64,000 nucleotides of DNA from Erinaceus europaeus (Eukaryota > Chordata > Mammalia > Eulipotyphla > Erinaceidae), in assembly GCF_950295315.1 (NCBI RefSeq), contig NC_080171.1, forward strand, positions 98,743,445-98,807,444, written 5' to 3'. The notes under the pieces are model-generated. The model saw nothing but the letters and a program-made list of their open reading frames with translations. It was not told the origin of the DNA and ran no database searches. The position numbers and the translations under genes are program-made. Shown here piece after piece: positions 54,251 through 64,000 of this stretch (the stretch's first letter is position 1; each line of letters starts with the position of its first letter).

Positions 54251-55180
54251 CCTTTTTCCCCACTGGGAGTCTGGATCAAAATTATTGGGGGGGGGGGGTA
54301 CAAAAGGTAAGAGTTTTGAATTCTATGATTGCTTCTACACTGGACATATGGGCATTGCCAGGTCAATCCATATCCCCAGCCTGTTTCTGTCTTTCTCTAG
54401 TGGTGTAGAGCTCTAGAGAGGTGAGGTTCTAGGACACATCATGGAAGTCGTCTGCCCAGAGAAGTCAGGATGGAATCTTGATAGCATCTGCAACTTGCTG
54501 TCTGGAAGGTGGCAAGACATAAAGTGAGACAAAATTGGTAATGACTAGGAACCAAAAAGTAGGAACAGAACAGATGAGATTAGGGATCTTAGGGTGAAAG
54601 GAAGCTAGGAAGTTCATTTTTAGGCATGTTTCTAGGGGCCCACGACTATGGTAGTTTTGCTTGATAACTAGCATGAAGTTGGATAAAAATATTGTCTGAG
54701 GAAATGGTGTCAGTAGAGAAAAGAGCTAGAGAGTTGGATCAGGGCAGAGAGTAGCTCCCATTTCTGAAAAAAATTCTGTGGATAAAATTAACTATTTACT
54801 GCTGTTCACCTGGCCCAGGGCCCATAGATATATTTATATTTAGCACCAGAGCCTGTGTAACTTTTGAGTACCTATTGGTCCGAGCTTACAGCTCATGGTC
54901 ACAGCTGGGAACATTGCAGCTGCACTCATTTCAAGACCAGTCTTCTTCGAGTGGCAGGGCAGGATACCCCAGCCTCCCTTCAGAGAGTGAGGCAGTCCTT
55001 ACCATCACTTTGTGGTGAGGGCAAGGTCCTGGGAAGGCCCACCAGAGGGCTTATGATAATATTCCTGATGGAAGTAACCAGGTGGTGGAGAGACGGATCT
55101 AGGCCCATCATCTTTGTGGGAATCCAAGGATTCCCTGACTGGGTGGTGTGATATTAACCAAAAGAGCAAGTACTAAGTGA
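54251..55180 (-). mobile_element. U retroposon copy 10, long
   Basis: Shares the block cactgggagtctggatc to gcatctgcaacttgctg with other copies. It extends further 5' (about 54,800-55,180) than any other copy here. Diverged, so probably old. A poly(G) run lies at about 54,287-54,298. Confidence 0.6.
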
Positions 55181-55309
55181 ACCAGTCTCTTGCCCTTATC
55201 CAACTTTTGTAGTCGTCTCTTTACCTGACAATCATAGACTTTCTCCCAGTTGTTTTAAGCGTTGAGTGTCATTTGTTGAACCGTTTCCTTTCTATTTTTT
55301 TAATAGATG

Positions 55310-55445
55310 TGAAAGATAGGGAGAGAGACATCTGCAATATTGCTTCACTCATGAAGCTTCATCCCTGCAGGTGGGGGGCTGGTGGGGCTTGAACGCAATC
55401 CTTGCATGCATGTAGTAACCTGTGCACTCTGCCAGATGACTCACC
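55310..55445 (-). repeat. SINE-B-like, minus, diverged
   Basis: gagacatctgcaatattgcttc, reversed head cagatgactcaccatccacc. Confidence 0.55.
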
Positions 55446-55564
55446 ATCCACCTCATCATGTTTGTTTTGACTAGAAATATTCACTTTGCCTAACTTACAG
55501 GATTTGTACAGTTTGCAGATCTAATCTCTGTGGATTCTCTTTACTCATAGAAACAGGCCAAATC

Positions 55565-55844
55565 GGGATTTGGGCGGTAGTGCAGCAGGTTAAGTGCACA
55601 TGGTGCAAAGCACAAGGACTGGTGTAAGGATCCCCGTTCGGCCCCCTGGATCCCCACCTGCAGGGGAGTTGCTTCACAGGCGGTGAAGCAGGTCTGCAGA
55701 TGTCTATCTTTCTCTCCTTCTCTCTGTCTTCCCTTCCTCCATTTCTCTCTGTCCTATCCAACTACAACATCAACAACAATAATAATAACTACAACAAAAA
55801 AACAAGGGCAACAAAATAAATATCAAAAAAAATGAAAAAAAATA
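55565..55844 (+). repeat. SINE-A, plus, 0.23 kb before the coding exon
   Basis: TSD agaaacaggccaaatc (55549-55564) and agaaacaggtcaaatc (55845-55860), one mismatch. The last mobile element before the ZBTB43 exon. Confidence 0.93.
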
Positions 55845-56052
55845 AGAAACAGGTCAAATCAAGAGCTAATACTACCATGAAGTGGTAGGTGGCTCCTACT
55901 TTTGGCATACTCATACCTCTGAAACTTGCCCTAAGAAATGAATGTTCCACCCACTGGATCCTACAGGCAAGGCAACTTGATGTAACTTCAGTAGAATTTG
56001 TACTGGTTTTCTTAGTGATCAATAAGTTTCTCTTGGAGCTACAATCAGTACT

Positions 56053-56072
56053 AATTTTTCTTTTTCTTTTAG
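56053..56072 (+). other. ZBTB43: Splice acceptor of the coding exon
   Basis: An uninterrupted pyrimidine tract (tttttctttttctttt) ends in AG at 56,071-56,072; the exon starts cactgaataag at 56,073. Confidence 0.85.
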
Positions 56073-56090
56073 CACTGAATAAGATTTGTG

Positions 56091-56126
56091 ATGAAATGGA
56101 GCCTGGAGCAAACTCTTTTCGAGTAG
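56091..56126 (+). other. Short out-of-frame ORF overlapping the ZBTB43 start
   Basis: An ATG 5 nt upstream of the ZBTB43 ATG opens an 11-codon frame ending TAG at 56,124-56,126. It has G at -3 but A at +4; the main ATG has G at both. Leaky scanning would be needed to reach the main start. Confidence 0.7.
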
Positions 56127-57499
56127 AATTTCCAGATTTTTCCAGCACTATTTTGCAGAAACTGAACCAGCAGCGCCAGCAGGGACAGTTATGTGATGTC
56201 TCCATTGTTGTCCAAGGCCACATTTTCCGGGCACACAAAGCTGTTCTTGCTGCCAGTTCACCCTACTTTTGTGACCAGGTACTCCTGAAAAACAGCAGGA
56301 GAATTGTTTTGCCTGATGTGATGAACCCAAGAGTGTTTGAGAACATTCTCCTATCTAGTTATACAGGACGTCTGGTAATGCCTGCTCCAGAAATTGTTAG
56401 TTACTTAACAGCAGCAAGCTTCCTCCAGATGTGGCATGTGGTAGACAAATGCACTGAAGTTTTAGAGGGAAACCCCACCGTCCTTTGTCAGAAGCTAAAT
56501 CATGGCAGTGACCACCAGTCTCCAAGCAGCAGTAGTTATAATGGCCTGGTGGAGAGCTTTGAGCTGGGCTCTGGGAGCCATACTGATTTTCCCAAAGCCC
56601 AAGAACTAAGAGATGGAGAGAATGAAGAGGAGAGCACCAAAGATGAATTATCGTCTCAGCTCACAGAGCACGAATACCTTCCCAGCAACTCCTCCACAGA
56701 ACATGACCGACTGAGTACTGAAATGGCAAGCCAGGATGGGGAGGAGGGGGCCAGTGATAGTGCTGAGTTTCACTACACCCGGCCCATGTATAGCAAGCCT
56801 AGCATAATGGCTCACAAACGCTGGATCCATGTGAAGCCCGAGCGCTTTGAACAAGCATGCGAGGGCATGGACGTGCACGCACCCTATGATGAGCACCAGG
56901 TCACAGAGTCCATCAATACTATGCAGACAGAGCACTCAATCCAGCCTTCAGGAGTGGAAGAAGACTTTCACATAGGGGAAAAAAAAGTGGAAGCCGAGTT
57001 TGACGAACAGGCTGATGAAAGCAATTATGATGAGCAGGTGGATTTCTATGGCTCTTCCATGGAAGAGTTTTCTGGAGAAAGGTCAGATGGGAATTTTATT
57101 GGACACAGACAGGAGGCTGCCCTAGCAGCTGGCTACACTGAGAATATTGAAATGGTAACAGGGATTAAAGAAGAAGCTTCACACTTAGGATTTTCGGCTA
57201 CTGACAAGCTGTATCCTTGTCAGTGTGGGAAGAGTTTTACCCATAAGAGTCAGAGAGATCGACATATGAGCATGCACCTTGGTCTTCGGCCTTATGGCTG
57301 TGGTGTCTGTGGCAAGAAATTCAAAATGAAGCATCATCTCGTGGGTCACATGAAAATTCACACAGGAATAAAGCCGTATGAGTGTAATATCTGTGCAAAG
57401 AGGTTTATGTGGAGAGACAGTTTCCACAGGCATGTGACTTCTTGTACCAAGTCCTACGAAGCTGCAAAGGCGGAACAGAATACGACTGAGGCTAACTAA
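56096..57499 (+). CDS. ZBTB43: Zinc finger and BTB domain-containing protein 43
   Basis: Nuclear DNA-binding protein of the BTB/POZ zinc-finger family; members generally dimerise through the BTB domain and repress or tune transcription. The 467-residue product fits in one exon and equals, from memory, the human length. The BTB domain covers about residues 25-125 (CDVSIVVQGHIFRAHKAVLA at 33-52). A long acidic, serine-rich linker follows (about 135-365), with two SUMO-type motifs, VKPE (246-249) and IKEE (357-360). Three C-terminal fingers: C375/C377/H390/H394 (atypical C-x-C), C402/C405/H418/H422 (classical), and C430/C433/H446/C450 (C2HC). The ATG at 56,096 has G at -3 and +4 and starts MEPGANSF, as in the family. 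The frame is open upstream into the intron, but no good ATG lies between the acceptor and 56,096. No frameshift or lost residue is seen. Confidence 0.97.
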   Translation: MEPGANSFRVEFPDFSSTILQKLNQQRQQGQLCDVSIVVQGHIFRAHKAVLAASSPYFCDQVLLKNSRRIVLPDVMNPRVFENILLSSYTGRLVMPAPEIVSYLTAASFLQMWHVVDKCTEVLEGNPTVLCQKLNHGSDHQSPSSSSYNGLVESFELGSGSHTDFPKAQELRDGENEEESTKDELSSQLTEHEYLPSNSSTEHDRLSTEMASQDGEEGASDSAEFHYTRPMYSKPSIMAHKRWIHVKPERFEQACEGMDVHAPYDEHQVTESINTMQTEHSIQPSGVEEDFHIGEKKVEAEFDEQADESNYDEQVDFYGSSMEEFSGERSDGNFIGHRQEAALAAGYTENIEMVTGIKEEASHLGFSATDKLYPCQCGKSFTHKSQRDRHMSMHLGLRPYGCGVCGKKFKMKHHLVGHMKIHTGIKPYECNICAKRFMWRDSFHRHVTSCTKSYEAAKAEQNTTEAN

Positions 57500-60400
57500 A
57501 AATAGGATCTGGCCCTTGAGTGGCAGGCACAAAAATAAACTATGGTAATTATGCAAATCTGGGCACAGATGATTCGTGCTACTTGCTATTATAAGAGAAG
57601 CTTAAAAAAAATAGTTCTGAAAGACCAGCTCTAAGTAGGCCAATTAAAAAAAAAAAATCTAAATTCCTCAATTTTTTATGTTCCAGGCCAGGCCAGGATG
57701 GGTAATGGGGAGTAAGTTAACCCACCGTCAAGCTGGCAAGGTAAACCTGTATGGATGGCCCTTGTGGCTTAGGCAGATAGACTTGGTGATAGAGACACCT
57801 GCACTTGAAACTGAACTCCAGTCCATTTAAGGTGGCACAGTTTTTATCACTCATTATTACATGGTCATGTTGAAGTTTTACTTTACTCTTCTTATAGATA
57901 CTTAAGTGAGGTGGATTTACTTTGGTAGCTGCTTCACTGATTGAAATGTTACTATATAAAAGCTACAAATAATGTGATTCCCTAGGATGCTAAATTGAAT
58001 AACAGAACTCTCTTGTTTGGTTTTACTCTTTCTAAAGGTAGTTGAGCTAAAACTATGGAGAGACTAAGGGTGAAATTCTTCAGTCTAATGCTCTCCCAGC
58101 TGAGCTATTTCGGCACTACTAAGGGTGAAATTCTAAGTGTGGGATAAATACGGTACAAATTCAATTTCCATAGGATGCTACTGTCATAATGTGCTTCAGA
58201 TTCTTGATAAGGCAGAGTTTTGATTTAGTACAATATAAATAATTTTGTCTAATTATAATTCTCTAGGGTGCCAGAGACAGGTATTTGTAACTAGCTTACT
58301 ACCCCAAATCTGGCTTTATTGTAGCATCCACATAGTGGGATCTGATCTGTAGCTGACAGATAACTAACCTGCTACAACTGTCCATGGTATCATTGACTCC
58401 CCCAGCCTTTTTGCTTTGTCTTAGATCATGGTACTTCTCAAAGAGGTCAGTCAGTAACCACAGCTAGTGGGAAGGAGCCAAAAATGAGACTTACCTGTGA
58501 ATTTAAGGAGTTAGTAGAGTGCTGCAGTGACGCTCTGTCGGACTGAGACTCACTGGTAGCAGAATTTTAGTAGCACATTATACTTGAAAAAAGAAAAAAA
58601 AACTTCCCCTGTAAGAGAAAACAGGAGTCTATTAACACTGGTATAAGGGAGATATTTTTAGAGGGTACACTGAGCTAACACTGCTAGCTCTTTAGGAGGT
58701 TAGGAGTACTCAAATAGGATCTAAAGGGGGAGGAAGGGGAGTTTTAATTTTAGAAAGTAGACTGCCAGATTTGTGCTCCCAGATTTTTCGTAAAGCTGCA
58801 TAAATTCACAAGTTCACATATCTATACCTACCAACACACACACATGAAAAGCAACTATTCTAAGGCCTTTTCTGTGTGTCGGTCAGGTATTTATGGTGAA
58901 AAAGAAAACATGTATGCAGAATACTTTTAAGCTGTATAATATACCTGAAATTATCACCAGGGTAGGATAGGGTGCTATTACTATGTCATTTTTTTCCTAT
59001 TAAGCTTTCTGGTCTGTTACTTCTAAGTAGTAACTTTTTTCCCTTAAAAATAGCTTTTGGATTTGGGGTGAAATTTTGTTTTAAAAGTTTGGCTTTGCTT
59101 GAATGTGATAGGCATTGCTGGCAAGGCCTCTGATCCTCAAGTTCCTTCCAAACAAGGCTTTGGTCAAGCATTGTCTAGAAAGGGGAAAGCAAGTACTTAT
59201 TTACCAGTTAATTCTTGTAATCAAGATTACAAAACAGGGATCTACTCATTAACACTGTATCATTCTAGATATATGAAAAGCACTTTGTATTTAAAACTTT
59301 ATTATAAATATAAATATATATTAATTTTTTAATCTAGAAGCTAGATATTACCTCTTGGTTGTTTGCCACATTTAATATCCTCTTAGTGTTAAAACCTCGC
59401 CCGTTAACAGTCCTTTCTCTGTGTACCTGACAGACCATAGAAGTGATTGTACAATCAAACTCAATTACTACTTTACATGTTTCAATTACATGTTAGGTAT
59501 GATCTTAGCCATTATATCTGAGGGAAAATTGTTCTATTGTTCCTACAGTAATTTCAGTACTAAGGCAGTGAAGCCATTTTGTTCTGCCAAAAGTGTTTTC
59601 CAATTAGTCTTTCAGGGATTGTGTCAGTGGCCTCCAACCAAGATATATGCCCCTTGCTTTGAATTGTAACTGTGATTTTTATTTAATTTCAGTGGGAAAA
59701 GGCTTCAAGGCACCAAAAGTGGTATTTAATATTAGTATTTATACCATGCCTTTAATTTCAGATCTACACATAGTAATCCACTTGGTAAAGTAGACACTGC
59801 CATCTAAGAAAGGGCAGACACTGAAAACTTGCACTCAAGTGTTGAGGATTACTCTTGGCCCCAGTCTCACCTTATTCCAGTTTCCTTTTTCTTTCTTTCT
59901 TTTTTTTTTTTTTTTGTTTTGTTTTTGCCACTGCTTTAAGAGAGTCTGCCCAAAAGGTCCCCTTTCTCCATTCTCATGGACATTTGCTGCACTGAACTGA
60001 TTCTAATTTGACTTCTAACTATTTGGGATCTGCTTTATTCCACTAACTCCTTCCTGTGGAGGCACACACATCCCTAAGCTGCTTCGGAAGTGAAGTAGAA
60101 GCAGAGCAAAAAGCAGGATAGCTATGCTTTTCCTGGAGAAAGGAATTTGTTGCAACCCCTTAGGAGAGGATTCCATTACACCAAATCCAGGTGTTTGCTT
60201 TTACAAGGTCTCTGATAATTGAGGAATTCTGGAAACCAAGCAGCCTAATTTTATGATTTAGGTTGCTTTCATGGGTGAGTAATTTTATTCAGTGAAACCA
60301 GCGTTGGTTTTGGATTTTGGGGGTTTCTGTTTTATTTTGTTTTGTTTCTTTGCTACTTAAATATTTAAAGGTACATGTTTCTTAGTTCAAATCTCTACTG

Positions 60401-60820
60401 ATAGTGCCCTATGGGAAGATGCTGGAACACATTTTGAAAATGTGAAAATCCCCCCACTTTTTTTTAAAGTTTTGCTTGAAAAGCCTTTGTCAAAATTTTG
60501 TCAATTGCTGCTGCCTTCTTTCCTTTTATGAGGTTCCCAATGTTTCTTCCAGAAAATTACTGTATTTATGCAAGTCAGGTGACTCTTAAGACAACAAAAC
60601 CATTTGATGATAAGCAGGTTATCATTAGGTGCATATCTTATTGATACTTTGTGAAATGTTATGCCTGTGTTGCAAAAGTTGAATAGTTTTGTCTATATAT
60701 TGCTGTCTTCAGTGTACAGCATGGTTTTACTTAATGAATGTTACTGTTTAATATTTTCTTCTTATAGAAGAGACCACGCCCTTTTGTATGACATGTTTTA
60801 ATAAATGTTACCTGTCAACT
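57500..60820 (+). other. ZBTB43: ZBTB43 3' untranslated region
   Basis: About 3.3 kb from the stop codon to the first strong poly(A) signal, with no recognised SINE, L1 or LTR. It includes AT-rich ATTTA-like stretches (for example near 59,300) and a T18-type run at about 59,899-59,917. An AATAAA shortly after the stop (about 57,532) could give a very short form, but its surroundings look weak. Confidence 0.75.
60800..60805 (+). terminator. ZBTB43: Poly(A) signal AATAAA, probable main site
   Basis: gttttaataaatgttacc is followed by TG/T-rich sequence (ttgtaaaatttttgatt), the usual downstream element. Confidence 0.75.
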
Positions 60821-60896
60821 TTGTAAAATTTTTGATTTTCATTCTGGAGGTATGACCACATGTCTTTGTTTTCATTCTGACTTTTGCCACCTAAAA

Positions 60897-60902
60897 ATAA
60901 AA
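60897..60902 (+). terminator. ZBTB43: Poly(A) signal AATAAA, second site
   Basis: ctaaaaataaaatttatattgtgg, with a TTTTTGC stretch downstream. A possible alternative end about 100 bp later. Confidence 0.5.
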
Positions 60903-60909
60903 TTTATAT

Positions 60910-62155
60910 TGTGGCCTTTTTGCTAAGTAAATGCTAAACAGTCTGATTTGCTGTGTCAGGCATTTATGATGATTATCTTATTTTCAAATCCTTATCAGCC
61001 CCAGCAAATACTTAGGTGTGTTGGATATTCTGTTTGCTTCTCCACATCCCTCCCCACCTTATGTTTCTCTCAGGAGACTGTTCTGTGTAGCTGCTGAGCT
61101 TCTGGTCAGGATATACCTACACACTGAGAACATCTTGGTGAATGAGAGGAGAGAGTTAGGGAAAATTCAGTCCCCCAAGGTCCTTCTTGCCAGCTGTGGG
61201 TTGAACATGATGGGGCTTTCCTGCCAAGGGCCACCCAGCTCTTGTTAGTCAACTTGAGTTTGGTAGCCACACTTTCCTCTCACCCTTTCTAGCTGAGAAT
61301 GGTCCTCACTGCCTGAGAGTTTAACAGCCCTTGAGAGTCTCTCACACCCTTTGTGAATAGTGCCTTTATGAAGCTTTTCATTTTCTTGGCAAGGACCCTG
61401 TCTGATGCCTTTGGTACTGCTGTGATTCAAAAAAGCTAAGTCAGTCACCAGAAATAGTACTGTAGCTAGAGCAGAGCAGGTATTCTGATGTCCCACTTCA
61501 TGGCTATAACACTGGAGGTATGTTGCTTTTGTTTTCTGCTTTGTTTTGGTTTTTTCCCACTGCTTGGTAATGCTCCTGTGCTCTTTAGTTAAGACTCTGC
61601 CTCCCCTCATGTTGCCCTCTCCCACTCCCCCCCACAATCAAAAAACACAAGCCCTGGGGAAAAGCGGTAACAGTGCTCTTTAAAAGTGCTGCAGGCACTG
61701 AGGGCTCCACATATTTCCTAACAACAGCTCATTACCGGAGACACTGCTTGTTTTAGACCAAACTTAACCATCTTCCCACACAAACCTTCTGTTACCACTG
61801 TTTATTGAGAGGGTTTTCCCCCCTCCTTGTTGCTGATTTTGAAGCCAACTACAGATGCCTCAGCTAATTTCACTAGTCTGTATAGCAAAGCAGTTCAGAA
61901 GAACCATCTTTAAGCCTTTGTTTCTCTCCAGTAGGGGCTGTCCACACTGACCAGTGGCAATCAGTTCAGACCCTGCAGCAGTTGTAAACCCCCCCCCCTC
62001 CAACTCTCACCCTTCCTGGGTACCCTGCTGAGGCCCCTGATTACCTACAGTCCAGCCAGCCTAGGAAACAAGATTTTCCCATAAGGACCCCACAGGGACA
62101 GAGACCTCTGGAGTGTGAAGATGAGAAACACTGTTCTCAGGAGAAGGGGGGAAAA
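60910..62155. other. Repeat-free downstream flank
   Basis: 1.2 kb with no recognised mobile element or convincing reading frame. It might be an extended 3' UTR, a conserved regulatory block, or ordinary flank. Confidence 0.4.
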
Positions 62156-62159
62156 AAGT

Positions 62160-62372
62160 GGGGGTCAGGTGATGGTGCACCTGGTTAAATACAAACATTA
62201 TAGTGTGCAAGGACCCAGGTTCAAGCCCCTGCTCCCCCCTTCCCCCCTGCAGGAGGAAAGCTTCATAAGTAGTGAAGTAAGTTTGAAGGTGTCACTCTTG
62301 TCTCTTTTCCTCGATCTTCTCCCCTCTCAATTTCTGTCTATCCAATAACAGATAAAAAGATGTTTAAAAAAA
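62160..62372 (+). repeat. SINE-B, plus
   Basis: ggggtcaggtgatggtgcacctgg head, caggttcaagcccctgc B box. The first SINE after the 6.3-kb SINE-free block. Confidence 0.85.
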
Positions 62373-62379
62373 TAATTTT

Positions 62380-62600
62380 ACTCAAAGCGCAAGGATCCTT
62401 GTTCAAGCCCCTGGCTCCCCACCTGCAGGGGAGACGCTTCACAAGCGGTGAAGCAGATCTGCAGGTGTCTATCTCTGTCTTCTCCACCTCTCTTCATTTC
62501 TCTCTATCCTATCCAATGATGACGACATCAATAACAGCAATAATAACTACAACAAGGGCACCACAAGGGAATGAAAAATATTTTTAAAAATAATTTTTTT
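62380..62600 (+). repeat. SINE-A, plus, head-truncated
   Basis: Starts within the head (aaagcgcaaggatccttg), then ttgttcaagcccctgg and a full tail. Confidence 0.88.
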
Positions 62601-62604
62601 AAAG

Positions 62605-63780
62605 TCCTTAAAAAAAAATAGCAGTGGCTCATTTGTGTTTGGGAACAGAAGGGGGGTGGGATGTGAAGGGTGTTACCCAGATGGAGCATATAACACCTGT
62701 GTAGTTTATTTAGATTTCCTCATAGTTCAGGGAATGCTTCCCACTAAGCCACTGAAGTGTTTTTGAGTCTCCATGCCTGGGTATCTTGGAGCATAAATAG
62801 CTCTAAAATTTGTCCACAGCCAATGGACCACTTAGCAGGTCAGCAACAGGAAATAAGGTAAGTTTGAATTTGAAAACAGTGATTTCTTATTTGTAAGTGG
62901 TTTTTAAATATGTTCTTTGAGGAGAAGGGAAAAGAGAAGAACTCTGTGCACTTCCAGCTGGATCTTGTAGTCTCTTTAAGGAAATTTGGTCAGTGTCCTG
63001 CATTTAGACTTCAGTGACAGAAGATGCACACAGATGATACTTTTTTTTTTCTCCCATTAGTGAGAAACCAGAAGGGGATAGTGAGGGTGTAGAGAGAAGT
63101 CGGGGTTTTTTTGTTTGTTTGTTTTTGTTTTTTTCTGAACTGACTTCACTAGTTTGAATCAAAATCAATTTGATTTTAGACTGTTGTGCCACTTACAGTG
63201 TCTTCCAAACTGGTAAGTCACTGGGTCTTACAAATAACTGGCCGCAATTTCAGGAAGACTTCAGCTGTCCTTGAGAGAGTAGATGGGTTCTATAAAAGCA
63301 AGGTAGTTCAAAAGTATTGTAAGGAAATACGTTATTAAAAATAGTAGCTTTTTACTTAGATGCTAATGATAAGTTCTATTTTTTTTCTTATACTCTAAAA
63401 TAAATCATCACTAAAGCTGTTAAGTGTATTTGTAACTTAATAAGGTTCAAATCACTTCCAATAGTATACTGGTCTAATAAAATAAGTAGCCTTTATTAAT
63501 GGAAGCTAGGGCTGCCTCTAGAACTGCTCTTTATTATTGGGGGCAGTAATGTTTTGATAAAAATCTCACTTGTTAGTATTCCCTGAAGAAAACAAATTAC
63601 ATGACCTCATTATGAACAAATGCCAAATCAGTAAATGTGACTATAATTCCTATAGGAACTGGCTTAGTAGAAATCGTTAGTTTTAAGATGATAGAAGTGA
63701 CTTTGAATCATAGCATAAAAGATTCTTACCTCACTTAGAAAGCATATCAAAACACATGAAGTAGCATTTATTAACTGTAG
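62605..63780. other. No recognised gene or repeat
   Basis: Unique-looking AT-rich flank. Confidence 0.4.
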
Positions 63781-63784
63781 GAAA

Positions 63785-63950
63785 ATATAAGGAAATTTTT
63801 CTTGGGGGGGATTTTTTTTTTTTAATGAGAGAGATACCAGAGCTTGCTCCACTCTGGTTTATGATGGTGCTAGGGGTTACACCTAGGACCTCAGAACTTC
63901 AGGTGTGAAAATCTTTTGCATAGCTATCATGCTGTCTCCCCAGCCTGGAG
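63785..63950 (-). repeat. SINE-C, minus
   Basis: T-run, gctccactctggtttatgatgg, reversed head atagctatcatgctgtctccccagcc. Confidence 0.85.
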
Positions 63951-64000
63951 AGAATTTTTTTAACTGCAATCTATATACTGGGTTCCAAACACCCACTCAA

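Larger units (their letters stand above)
44168..56072 (+). other. ZBTB43: ZBTB43 intron 1
   Basis: About 11.9 kb from the donor to the acceptor (pyrimidine tract then AG at 56,071-56,072). It is crowded with SINEs of both strands. An additional non-coding exon inside it cannot be excluded. Confidence 0.6.

Noticed and set aside
55889..56095. In-frame 69-codon N-terminal extension of ZBTB43
   Set aside because: It crosses the pyrimidine tract and splice acceptor at 56,071-56,072, so it is intron. The family protein starts at MEPG.

Overview
Mammalian nuclear DNA with one recognisable protein-coding gene, ZBTB43, on the + strand. The rest is dense, often nested, retroelement sequence. The most frequent repeat is a tRNA-derived SINE whose head begins GGGAGTCGGGCGGTAGC, followed by a pyrimidine-rich body and an AAC/AAT-rich tail. 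From memory this matches hedgehog (Erinaceidae) genomic sequence, so I infer a hedgehog; the ancient MIR and L1 fragments fit any placental mammal. In human, ZBTB43 lies on 9q33.3 downstream of a large intergenic gap, which fits the gene-free first 43.9 kb.

Layout. 1-43.9 kb: no gene supported; SINEs, L1 fragments, an unassigned A-tailed retroposon family (called U here), two LTR elements, one LTR fragment, microsatellites and short unique stretches. 43.9-45.0 kb: a CpG island with NRF1-, ETS- and SP1-like sites and a strong splice donor, taken as the ZBTB43 promoter and first non-coding exon. 44.2-56.07 kb: intron 1, packed with SINEs. 56.07-60.8 kb: the last exon, holding the whole 467-codon reading frame and a 3' UTR of about 3.3 kb with no recognised repeat. 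60.9-64 kb: downstream flank, almost repeat-free to 62.15 kb.

Working names for the tRNA-derived SINEs, which have pol III A and B boxes in the head: A (GGGAGTCGGGCGGTAGC head), B (GGCCGGGTGGTGGCGCACCTGG head), C (GGGAGATAGCATAATGGTTATGC head), D (GGGAGGTGGCACAGTGGATAAA head), E (GAAGAGATAGCTCACTGGG head). These are labels for this window, not database names. SINE strand refers to the head-to-tail direction. Boundaries are exact where a target-site duplication (TSD) is quoted and otherwise approximate.

No new protein-based system is visible. The striking items are retroelement structures: an L1 copy that keeps its 5' end and an open ORF2 N-terminus but lacks its 3' end, yet is flanked by an 18-bp TSD; an L1 with a probable 3' transduction; a zinc-knuckle C-terminus of a non-L1 LINE inserted in a SINE; a deleted provirus with a 6-bp TSD at the centre of a four-level nest; and a SINE interrupted by an inverted copy of a neighbouring locus.
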